Shown: positions 52,001-61,704 of the stretch, in pieces
How the letters are laid out: every line of letters begins with the position of its first letter
Position numbering within the stretch: position 1 is the first letter of the stretch
From: Thecaphora thlaspeos
Lineage: Eukaryota; Basidiomycota; Ustilaginomycetes; Urocystidales; Glomosporiaceae
Direction: 5' to 3'
Assembly (NCBI GenBank): GCA_900291925.1
Contig: UWYS01000006.1
Location: forward strand, 124,001 to 188,000
Length of the DNA stretch: 64,000 nucleotides
Notes under the pieces: model-generated
What the model was told of the DNA's origin: nothing
Databases searched by the model: none
Seen by the model: only the letters and a program-made list of their open reading frames with translations
Translations under genes and position numbers: made by a program

Positions 52001-53964
52001 CTATCGAGTCTCTGGCAAGTTCGAGTTGCTCGACCGACTGCTGCCCAAGCTCTTCGCCACCAAGCACCGCGTACTGGTCTTCTTTCAGATGACGGCCATC
52101 ATGGACATCATGGAGGATTTCCTTCGATACCGCGGCTTCAAGTACCTCCGCCTCGACGGCTCCACCAAGCCTGACGACCGTTCCGAGCTGCTGCGGCTCT
52201 TCAATGCCCCCAACTCCGAGTACTTCGTCTTCATCCTGTCGACGCGCGCCGGTGGCCTCGGCCTCAACTTGCAGACGGCCGATACCGTCATCATCTACGA
52301 CTCCGACTGGAATCCGCACCAGGATCTGCAGGCGCAGGACCGTGCGCATCGTATCGGTCAGAAGATGGAGGTCCGCATCCTGCGACTGGTAACGGAGAAG
52401 TCGGTCGAGGAGACGATTCTGGCGCGAGCGCAGTACAAGCTCGAGATCGACGGCAAGGTCATTCAGGCCGGCAAGTTCGACAACCAGGCCACCGCCGATG
52501 AGCGAGAGGTGCTGCTACGGGCGATGCTTGAGGCGGACAACGAGGATGAGGATGAAGAAGCGGGTGAGCTCAACGATGAGGAGCTCAACCAAATCCTGGC
52601 TCGAGGCGAGGGCGAAATCGAACGCTTCCAGGAGATCGACGTCGAGCGCGAGAAGATCGACGCCGAGATGTGGAAGTCGCTCGGCTACAAGGGCAAGCTG
52701 CCCGAGCGCCTTATCCAGGAGAAGGAGCTGCCGGAAATGTACCAGCAGGACTTCGATGCCGACAACATCCTCGCCGAGGCTGTCGAGGACGAACCCGCGA
52801 CGCGAAAGCGCACCGTCGTTCACTACGATGATGGCCTGACCGAGGACCAGTTCCTAAGGGCGCTCGAGGACGATGACGTCGACCTCTCCGAGATGGTCGA
52901 AAAGAAGCGCGAGCGCGCCGAAAAGCGTCGCGCCAAGCAGGTCCTGCAGCATGGCGATTCGATCGAGGGGACACCCGAGGTGGAAGGACGCAAAAAGAAG
53001 GGCCGCGGTCGCAGCACACTGGGCGCCAGCGAGACGCCGGAGCCCTCGCCCGGGCCCGGCGGGCGGAAACGGAAGCGCATCGGCGCCTCAATGGGCGGCA
53101 GCCCAGACTATGACAACGACGCCGGCTCCACCTCGGGACGTTTCACCACGCAGCCGAAGCGCCGGCGCACTGGCGGCGAGGACGACGTCCGCGACAGGAT
53201 CAAGGCGGTTCTGCTGCAATGCTACCGCGCCGTCGAGAGCTGCCTCGAGCCCGAGACGGGCCGCAAGAGGTGTCTGCTCTTCCTGGACATCCCCAAGAAG
53301 AGCGACTACCCTGACTACCATGTGTGAGTATGCCGTATTGCTCCATACCTCATCGGACAGACGACATGAGCCTGCTTCGGCGATATGAGCACATTTTGAC
53401 GAGTTTTTGAACCTTTTTTTTTTTTTTTTTTTCGTTGTCCCACCCAGCATAATCGAGAAACCCATTGCGATGCGACAGATCAAGCGACGCATCGACAACC
53501 GCACCTTCCGACGCGTCGATACGTGTCGCGACGAGTTCCACCTGATGGTCCGAAACGCCAAGACGTACAATCAGGAGGGCTCCTGGGTCTACAATGACGC
53601 AACGGAGCTGCAGAAGGCATTCGACAAGACTTACGATGTCCTCTGCCGCTCCAGCGGCTTGCCGGGCTCGGAAAACGAAGGTGAGGCGCCGACAGAGCTG
53701 GGCGCGCTGCAGTTCGGACGCGACTCGGCGGCGATGAGCGGACAGGTAAGCCGGGCAGGCGGCGGTGACGACGACGAAGGCGAAGGCGAAGAGGGAGAGG
53801 ACGGCGAGGAGGAGGCCGACGGGGCCGACGGGGCCGACGAGGACGAAGAGAAGAAACCGGCGCCGAGGGGAATTAAGATCAAGTTAGGCAAGAGGGGTGG
53901 ATCAACCAAGCCGACAAGCGGCAAAAAGAAGCGAGGGATTGCCGGAGACAGTGACGAGGAATGA
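49021..53964 (+). CDS. STH1: SWI/SNF-RSC type chromatin remodelling ATPase (Snf2/Sth1)
   Basis: The catalytic ATPase of a SWI/SNF or RSC nucleosome remodeler. Three exons (49021-49300, 49396-53323, 53448-53964) give 1,574 residues. Domains in order: QLQ (FTSDQLGALRTQIIAFKLI, about 177), HSA and post-HSA (about 400-520, basic coiled coil), Snf2 helicase with LADEMGLGKT (about 665), LTTYEYI, IIDEGHRMKN (about 765) and LLTGTPLQNNLPELW. Then come RLDGSTKPDDR, STRAGGLGLNLQ, DSDWNPHQDLQAQDRAHRIGQ, a SnAC region, AT-hook-like basic stretches, and a C-terminal bromodomain (about 1,365-1,480). The bromodomain is split by intron 2 (DYPDYHV-IIEKPIAMRQI, with NAKTYNQEGS). An acidic tail follows. One remodeler of this class is usual in smuts, so SNF2 versus STH1 naming is uncertain. 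Intron 2 contains a run of about 19 T. Confidence 0.93.
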
Positions 53965-54876
53965 TGTGCGACCGTTTACCGAGCGGTCTACTCGCGTTCG
54001 AGGGGGGCGGCGGAGAGGAGGTGACGAGCAAAAAGGATGGAGAAGAATCAGCTGCTTGCTTTCACCGACTCACTCGAGATTCCAGGGCCCTTGAAATTTG
54101 CAGATCATGTACGATATGTCCCGTCATTGTCGTCCGCTCGCGTGTGTATGTGTTGACACTCATGACTCTACCCATTCGACATGTAGCGCCCACGACGAAT
54201 CATATTTGTCGTCGAAAGCGGATCCAAGACGTCGCCAAGACGATCCCGACCAAGCCTTCTCTTTATTTTTATATTTATATTTGCAGTATTTTCATATATA
54301 TTTTTCGCCCCGCACGGTATTCCGGCGAAGCTGACCGGTGTCTTCCAACCCCACAGAAGACCGAGCCCAGGACCACCGGAGCTTCCTGTCAAGGTGAGCG
54401 CCAGGTTACGGACGAGGTCTTTCCGGACGGCTCGTTCGGATGTTCTTGGCGTTGTCATTGGTGAAGACCCACGGTCTGTCGAGGCGGCTCCATCCCGCTG
54501 CGTCAGGTCTTGGTGCGTTCGCGGCGAAGCCTAACCGATCGACGAGCATCCGACGCAGCAGTTGACCCGCACCCTCATCACACCCACCTTGATAGGAAAG
54601 CGCCTCTAGATCGAATCATATTGGATCGGCAAGGACGGTCTTTATGTACAATTACGTTGCGGATTGCAGTGCTGGTTGGTTGCAAAGAGGGCTCGGAGAA
54701 AGAATTACGTGGCCGAGATTTGCGAACGCAGTGAAGGAGCTTCGGATGGATACAAGAGGGCGAGGTTCAAAGGTAGAGAGAGACTCTCCGACATTTTGAT
54801 CTAGCGTTAAAGATCAAAGGACGCTTCGTCGGCTCGCGAAGAAGCACGGAAGGAGATGAGGATGAGATGGGTAATA
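53965..54876. other. Intergenic region between convergent STH1 and PUB1-like gene
   Basis: 912 bp without a gene. An AT-rich pocket (about 54260-54305, ATATTTATAT-type) may serve as polyadenylation signal for the remodeler gene. No RNA gene is recognised. Confidence 0.45.
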
Positions 54877-56452
54877 TTAGTGAGGTTGAGAGGTGGGGAG
54901 ACCCGATGACATGGTCGGAATCGAAGGTGAGGTGAACCCATTGCTAGCGCTGATGCCGCTATAGCCGTTGAAGGAGTGTGTGGCCAAAGGATTGGGGTAG
55001 GCCTGCCGGTTAGCATTGATGACGGGGAAGCAGAAACAAGGATCAGCGACGATGAGGACGGCTCGAATTAGTGAGTATGGGATACAATTCCAATGAGCTC
55101 ACCATGCTGTTGCTGTTGCCGAAGGCCCCGTTCTGGCTGCTCCCGCCGCTAGCGGACGGCATCACGGCGCTGGTCACGATTGCGGTGGTGCTCGTCTCGC
55201 TTTTTTCCTTGCCCCAAGATACCTTGACGGGTCTGCCGTGGATTGCACAGCCGTTGACGCCGAGCGCGTAGATGGCGTTGGCGGCATGTTCATGGCTGTC
55301 GAGCTTGACGAAGGCGTACCCGCGCTCCGCCTGGATGCGCATCTCGACAATGAAGCCGAATGGGGCGAACAGCTTCAGGATGTCGTTCTGCATCATGTAG
55401 GGTGTAAGGTTGCCGAGGTAGACGGTGGTGACCGTCGGAGGGGTGGCCGCGAGAACCTGCTCGTAGGACAGAGACTGCTGCATGGCGATGGAGCCATATC
55501 CGGTGACGCCGACGTTGCCGAGCGCCACCGGGTTGAAGGGCTGGATGGGCACAGCGGTGCCGGGCGCCATGCGGATCACAGGTGGCAGACCTCCCACGCC
55601 CATACCCATCAAGGCCGGCCTGACCATGCCCATGCCCATACCCATACCCATACCCATTCCCATTCCCGTGCCGGCCATGCTCATGCTGCCGGCGCTGAGC
55701 GCCATAGCGTTACCTGCGCTCATGCCCATGGCCATGCCGCCCAGCCAGGTGCCGTTGCCCTGTGCCATGCCCGCCGTGCCAGCGCCGCCGCTGGCCATAG
55801 TGGCGGCGGGGCGGGTGCCGCCCTGCGCCTTTGCGTGGGCCCAGTTGAGGCGGATGGCGCGTCCCGCGAGCCACTCGCCGTTCATGGTGGCGATGCTCTG
55901 CTCGGCGTCGGCCTTGGTGGTGAAGCTGACAAAGCCGTAGCCCCTCGATTTGCCGGTGTTCTGGTCGTACATGACGCGGACCTCGGCGAGCGAGGGGAAG
56001 CTCGAGAAGCCCTGTCGCAGGATGGCGTCGTTGACGTCCTGGCTCAAATCGCCGACAAAGATGTGGAACGGACCGGTGCCTTCCTCCCTCTCCTTGTTGC
56101 TGCCGCTCTGGAGGCTAGGATGCTGCGACTGCTTTCCCCACTTGACGATGATCTCGCTGTCAAAGACGTTGCGGCCGTTGAGCGTCTGGATGGCCGCCTC
56201 AGCGGAACACATGTCGACGTACTCAACGAATCCGTAGTTGAGCCCGCCCTGGGTGAAGCTGCGGTCCGGGATGATCTTGACGGATTGCACGGGACCGGCG
56301 ACGGTGAAAATCTCCTTGAGCATCGCATCGGTCACACGCGGGCTGAGGTTGCCGACGTAGAGGTGCGGGCGCTGTGCGGCGGATTGACCCTGAGGGCTAC
56401 CTGTAGCCAGCTCAGGGGTGTGGCCGGCAGAATGGACCACGGATGCCGACAT
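54877..56452 (-). CDS. PUB1: Three-RRM RNA-binding protein of the Pub1/TIA-1 family
   Basis: A poly(U)/AU-rich RNA binder acting in mRNA stability and stress granules. Two exons (56452-55103 and 55002-54877, 100-nt intron) give 491 residues. RRM1: LYVGNL at 31 with NYGFVEYV. RRM2: HIFVGDLSQDVND at about 130 with RGYGFVSF. RRM3: TVYLGNL at about 346 with RGYAFVKL and the terminal GRPVKVSWGKE. A Gly/Met-rich linker with seven MG repeats (55620-55675) separates RRM2 and RRM3. The second exon supplies the conserved tail AYPNPLATHSFNGYSG and ends TSQPH. The layout (two adjacent RRMs, linker, third RRM) matches Pub1 and TIA-1. Confidence 0.93.
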
Positions 56453-59024
56453 GGTGGCGAAGGGGTCGTCGGAAAAAAAAAGAAAAAACCCTCCCCCCCC
56501 GAATGCGAAGGCGAGGGAAGAAAGAGATGAAGAGAAGAACGCAAGACGACAAGCAGCCGGTATCGAGGATCTGGCGAGCGGGGTTGCAAGGCGCCCGCTG
56601 TGTCGCTAAATCGCTAGGAGAAGAGGAAGAGAGGAGGTATCACGGCGACAACTGAGGACGTGGCTCTGGTGGCGATGCTGATAAAGAACGGCGACGAGGG
56701 TGACGACGAAGACGAGCCCGAAGAAGAGAGGAAGGGAGACAGCAGCGGAGACGAGGAGATGAGAGGTGTGAGGCAGATGCCCGACGAGGAAGAAGCCAGA
56801 TGCAGGTCGAGGGCGGAAAAGCAAGAGACGAGTGAAGAACGTAGTGGTCAGAAAGAGGCAGCTCATGACGGAGACGACGTTTATAAGGCAACGAGGATGG
56901 GGCGAAGAGCCTTTGCGAGCACGATGAGGATACAGGCAAGTGACCTGAAAGGAGAGGAGACCGGGAAGTGGGGGCGGGCGAGGCTGGGGACGATGGCAGT
57001 GTCGAGCTGGCAGGATGGGGGGGGGGACTTCATAAGCGGAACAAGGCGCCGCCCACCTCGGCCGACTACCAAGGATTCGCTGGCATCGGTGGGTGACGTG
57101 GCTCGTTGGCGGTGGGACGAAAGCTCTGCCAGCAGCCAGCAGCCAGCAGCTAGCAGCCAGCAGCCGTATGTGCTCAGCCCTCGTGGCTTCAGTCAAAGAC
57201 TCACGATGATGGTAGCGGTATGCTGGCGTGGTGGTGGGCATTTGAAACGGCGGGCGTTGCTGCTGGGACAATGGCGAGGGCTCATGCCATGGGCCGGAGA
57301 GAAAGCCCGAGCGGGACAGGGTGGGGACGCAGCAGGTCGCCGACTGGTGGGCGGCTAGGGGGCGTAGGTTGCAACGGTATCGTTGGAACTGTGGGCGGCG
57401 ACGGTGGATGCTAGGCAAGGGAGACTTCTTTTGGTTGGTTTGGCGATGTTGTCTGTGGGTATCGGTGTGGTCGACGTCGAGGGGCAGCGGATGGCGAGCC
57501 CGCTCGACGTTGGCTAGGTAGATGGACAGGAGGGGTTTACGTTGGTGGGTATGAGTGAAGACAAGACCGGGACAAAGCAGCAGAGATTGGCTCTGGCGAG
57601 GACGTAGGAGACGCGGCGGGACTAGGGAGGGGAGGACTGAGTGTAGCGATGCCGAGGCCCTGAACGAGCGGTCCAAGGCGAAACTGGCGGGCAATTGACT
57701 CGAGTCGGGGCAGGTTGTAGTGCAGACAAGGGCGGTGAGCCAGTACGGAGCAGGGAAGATGTAAGGCGATGCGAGGCGGGAGCAAAGAAGTAGCAGGACG
57801 ATGAGGGCGATGGATGAGACTTTGGTCAGCCGAGAAGAGGAGGGAACTAACTGCGACGCCCTCAGGAAGCCAGCCGGCCGACGAGGGCCAAGACGAAAGA
57901 GAGAGCCGACAGTCGAGGGAGAGGAGGGCGGGAGCGGTAGAGGGCATGCAATGGTACATACGTCTAGCTCGAAGGGCAAGTGTTGAGAAAGTATGCAAAG
58001 CGGAGGGAGAGGGCAGACGAAGACGAGAAAGGGACGGAGGGAAGGGTGTGAGGTGAGGTGAGGTGAGGAAAGAAAGACTGGGCGGCCATGGTGGATCGGA
58101 TGCTGGATGCTGTCATTGTCGGCATCAACGTCTCTTGCCTGCTCTGCTGAGTCGCTAGACGTTGCTCTGCGAGCCGCCAGCCAGCAGGCAGGCCGCGCGA
58201 GCACAGGCGACGTGAAGCGACGCTGATCAACCCAGCCCAGGCCAGGCGGGCGGGCGGGAGCGTCGGCACATGCCCTCCTTGGCCTGCCTGGCCTGACGCC
58301 ACAGCAGGGTGCAAGGACAGGCTGCGCAGGCGAGAGAGCCTGGCTTGCGACGGCCTTGGGCACGCACAACGCCAAATCACAGGTGGCGCCAGCGGTCACC
58401 CCGCCGGCTTGACCCAACGCCGAGCCTTACCAGCGGCGGCAGCATCGACTCGTCCCATCTCCATCTGCAAGCGACGCTGGGGCACTCCTCGCGACGTTGG
58501 CGACGGACGTTGTTACGATTTGTCCGGCTCGCGGGCCGTTTACGTCCGTCGCCAACGTCCAGGTGCTCCTTGTCCAGGAACAGATGCCAGGATTCCGCCC
58601 ATCGTCTCGTCGGTGCAGCCTGGCTTCTGCAATGGGCCCTTCGCGCGTCTGGGGGTGCAGCACATGGACCGTCTTGGACACTGGTCCGATCCGCCTTCCC
58701 TTGCGCACATGTAGCCTTCAGGAAGATCGCGAGGACGACGCTGCTACCATGGGGCTCGGGGTGCCCCTCAACGTGCCCAGCCTCGCCATGAGTGGGCGTG
58801 GTCGCAACCTGTCCGACGCCGATGGCAACCTGCCCGGCCGCACGATGTGCTACACTGTCAGAGCCAGCACATCATCCGCCGGAGCCCTCTGCTTTGTCAG
58901 TAGTGTCAGGCATGAGCGCAGATGACAGTTAGCGTCATTAGAGAAACATGGTCCAGGAAATTTGTCTATATGAAGATCAAGGGAAAGCGGAGAAGAGGGG
59001 CGCTGATCCTTATCCGGCGTGATG
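56453..59024. other. Long intergenic region upstream of the PUB1-like gene
   Basis: 2.6 kb between two minus-strand genes. On the minus strand it is pyrimidine-rich from about 58080 to 56453, consistent with a long promoter and 5' leader for PUB1. A minus-strand open frame spans 58417-56606, but its Cys/Pro/Ser-rich translation has no domain and lacks host codon bias. Short repeats: AGCAGCC units (57132-57167) and GTGAG units (58048-58072). No gene is recognised. Confidence 0.5.
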
Positions 59025-60794
59025 CTAGGGCTTGGACAGCTGCTCGGGCCTCGTTTCGTCATTGATGGGGGAGAGAAGGTTGCCTGGCTCCTCGGTGATC
59101 CTTCGAGCGATCGGTGTCGATCCGAGAAACGCAATCTTTTCATCGCGTCCGCCGCCACCTCCTCCTGCGCCGCCTCTTGTCCCTTCCAGCGACGTCCGCT
59201 GGCCGAGCTTGCTCTTGGGCGACTCGTTGCCGGTCAGAGTCGTGGCGCGGGTGTGCGCCCCCGCCTCGTTGCCGAGCCGCTCTGCATCAGGATCGACGGC
59301 TGCCGCGTCCGTCACCTCCTGGTCTCCCTGTCGGAAAGCGTCGATGATGCCGTGTTCGAGCTTCCACTGCTCAAAGTCGGCGGCACCTCCGAAGGGAGCC
59401 CAGATCGGCAGTTCGGGGTAGGCACGTCGTACCGAACTCTCAGCGCCCATCGCCATCAGCGCCATGATCGGGTTGGTCAGCAGCGAGAGCACAGCTCCGA
59501 ACAGCAGCTTGATGATCATCGGGATCCAGGTGCCCGCCAGCTCTCGGTTGCCGTAGATGGGTGCGACGATGGCAATCGCCAGCGGCCAGTACCACCAAAA
59601 GGTCAGGACACATAGCAGGAAGCCTTGCGCCGCCGTCCACACCAGTCTCTCTAGCCGTTGTCGCCACGAAATGCCGGTCGCTAGAAGGTCGTTTCTCTCG
59701 CTGCCTGTCAGCACGGCCCGGACCAACCACCACCACCATCCATTGAGCCTGGACCTGCCCTCCGATCGACCCATGGAACACGGGACGCCTTGGTTCTTGA
59801 CGTCTTCGGCTGTCCTAACACCCAGCGGGCTTCCAGCGGGATCCGGGGTCGAGGGAAGGTGGAGCAGCGGTGGCCAAGGTCGTCGGAGGGGACCAATCGG
59901 GCCGGCGTACAGGTCATGGTGTGTCAGTGACGACGTGATGATGAACGACACGATCTGCTGGATGATGACCGTGACGCCCATGTCACCTACCACGGTCTGG
60001 CGCGAGAAGGTCCAAAGGTCGATGGTGTCTCGACCCTTGTAGAGCGCCACTGCGACGCCAAAATTGATGGCGCCCGAGATGACGGCGGCGACGAGACTCT
60101 GCCCGAAGACGAGGTAGAACCACTGGCCGTGCCCAAACGTCAGCGGGCCGGGAACGATCCAGTCCCGCGGCGCCGCGGGATGGTCAATGACGACGCCGGA
60201 GCGATCGTACGGGGCGGCAAAGGGAACGACTCTGCGCGCCTTGTTCCACCACTCGTTGTTTGCCAAGTGCGGGTCTCGCTGGTTTAGATGGAGCTCCGAG
60301 CCACGCTTGCCAATCGACCTTCGCGGCTCCTGCAGCGGATCTATGGGACCGACATCACTCTTGCGCACCATGGAGAGAGAACGTCGGACAGCCGCACCGG
60401 CGGCATCGATGCTCCGCCTGCCGCGCTGTACGGACCGCGACCTGCGAGCGCTTGCGCAGGATGGACCGCCGTCCTCTGACGCTTTCGGGCCGGTGGCCGC
60501 AGAGCTGTTATCTCTGCGCTCGGGACGCTCGACGTAGGATAGCGAGACACGTGGGCTCCGCGGCTGCCCAGCCTGCGGCGGTGTAGGTGCTTGCGATGCT
60601 GCTAGTAACACGGCTGCCGGAGGAGCGAGGGTGAGCTGGGGCGCAGAGACAGCACCCGAGGACGTTGAAGGGCCGTCAGGCGGCTGCTGTTGGTCGTGGA
60701 TCGAAGCGGATGCAGACGAGAGGACGGGTTCCTTGATGATGAGCTCGTCGCCGAGCGACTCCACGACATGCGTCGCTGCGGTCGGCATCTTCAA
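59025..60794 (-). CDS. DUF2456-type fungal integral membrane protein
   Basis: A single exon of 589 residues. The N-terminal ~190 residues are Ser/Pro/Arg-rich and disordered. The conserved core starts PGPLTFGHGQWFYLVFGQSLVAAVISGAINFGVAVALY (about 215-250, first membrane helix). Three further helices follow: VTVIIQQIVSFIITSSLTH, LVWTAAQGFLLCVLTFWWYWPLAIAIV and MIIKLLFGAVLSLLTNPIMALMAMG. A ~95-residue insertion (Pro/Gly/Trp-rich, WWWW) sits between helices 2 and 3. The C-terminal ~130 residues are polar. The family name is from memory of the GQW...GAINFG motif; function is unknown. The start could be the ATG at 60794 or the one two codons later. The gene is divergent from the NF-X1-type gene. 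Confidence 0.78.
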   Translation of the reverse strand: MKMPTAATHVVESLGDELIIKEPVLSSASASIHDQQQPPDGPSTSSGAVSAPQLTLAPPAAVLLAASQAPTPPQAGQPRSPRVSLSYVERPERRDNSSAATGPKASEDGGPSCASARRSRSVQRGRRSIDAAGAAVRRSLSMVRKSDVGPIDPLQEPRRSIGKRGSELHLNQRDPHLANNEWWNKARRVVPFAAPYDRSGVVIDHPAAPRDWIVPGPLTFGHGQWFYLVFGQSLVAAVISGAINFGVAVALYKGRDTIDLWTFSRQTVVGDMGVTVIIQQIVSFIITSSLTHHDLYAGPIGPLRRPWPPLLHLPSTPDPAGSPLGVRTAEDVKNQGVPCSMGRSEGRSRLNGWWWWLVRAVLTGSERNDLLATGISWRQRLERLVWTAAQGFLLCVLTFWWYWPLAIAIVAPIYGNRELAGTWIPMIIKLLFGAVLSLLTNPIMALMAMGAESSVRRAYPELPIWAPFGGAADFEQWKLEHGIIDAFRQGDQEVTDAAAVDPDAERLGNEAGAHTRATTLTGNESPKSKLGQRTSLEGTRGGAGGGGGGRDEKIAFLGSTPIARRITEEPGNLLSPINDETRPEQLSKP

Positions 60795-61704
60795 TCAGAG
60801 AGGGAATGCGGTCGTCAGCTTGCGGGCCGAAGTGATACAGGTGAGAAAGCGTGCGACGCACCAAGTAGAGGGAGGATGGCGGTGGTGGTGGTTGTACTGG
60901 TAGTGGCAGCAGAGGTGCTCGCTCCAGACACCGGCTTTCCCAAAAGTCAGTCACCCGCCTGCCTGAGCTCGACAGCGAGGCTATGATAGGCTGCGGACGC
61001 TGCTGCCCCAACCTGGCGGGGAGCTGGCTCGTCCGCTCAACAAAGACGTGAGAATCGAGTGGAAAAGGTACGTGGCGTTGGTGATCGGCCGCATCGGATC
61101 CGAGTCCGATGCAATCGGACCGATCGGGCTGCGGTCAGTCGCCGACGGCGTCCCAAGAGCAGCTCAGACCCGCTCCACCCTGCCTTTGCTCTCAGGTGTG
61201 TGTGCTCGAGACGCGGCACCCAGCCGTGCTGGCCAGCACGCCCTGGCAACCAATCACGCCCGCCAAAGCAACCACTGCTCTCGGCTCCGTTTCGATTTCT
61301 TTTGCTCGAGGTGCAGGGTGGAGGTTCTCCGAGAAGCACTGTAGTCGCACGACACGCGCCCCCTCCCTTGGACATCGCCTGGTGGCGGCGAATTCCAACG
61401 AGACTCAGCCACATCCAGGCTGAGTCCAATCAGGGCTCGCCACATTCCTTTCCCCCTTTCCCTTTACCCTTTACCCTTTACCCTTTCCCCTTCCCGCCCT
61501 CCTTGGCCCACGTCATCTTCTTCCACCATCAACCTCCCTACAGAGGCACAGAGTACAGACGGGCGCGCATCGGCAACCGAAAGGCGATCGTATCTGCATC
61601 ACACGAGCGAGTAGCAGGTGGCAGCACCGTCTCCCTCTAGCATCCGCAAGTCTTGCAGCAGCCCCTTCACCAGCATCGGTCCAATTACTCTAACGGCCCC
61701 TCTG
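60795..61704. promoter_or_regulatory. Divergent promoter region, DUF2456 and NF-X1-type genes
   Basis: 910 bp without a recognisable gene. A pyrimidine tract with about four CCCTTTA units (61458-61486) lies ahead of the NF-X1 start and is probably part of its core promoter. Confidence 0.45.

Noticed and set aside
50598..52349. 583-codon antisense frame across the remodeler gene
   Set aside because: Mirror of strong codon bias in the Snf2 ATPase on the other strand; no domain.
55238..56530. 430-codon plus-strand frame with His/Ala repeats
   Set aside because: Antisense shadow of the PUB1-like gene; the repeats mirror its Met-Gly repeat.
56606..58417. 603-codon open frame on the minus strand
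   Set aside because: No domain, Cys/Pro/Ser-rich translation and no host-like third-position bias; it lies in the pyrimidine-rich leader region of the PUB1-like gene.
61458..61486. Telomere-like CCCTTTA repeat
   Set aside because: Not a rotation of TTAGGG or TTTAGGG repeats, only about four units, inside a pyrimidine-rich promoter tract.
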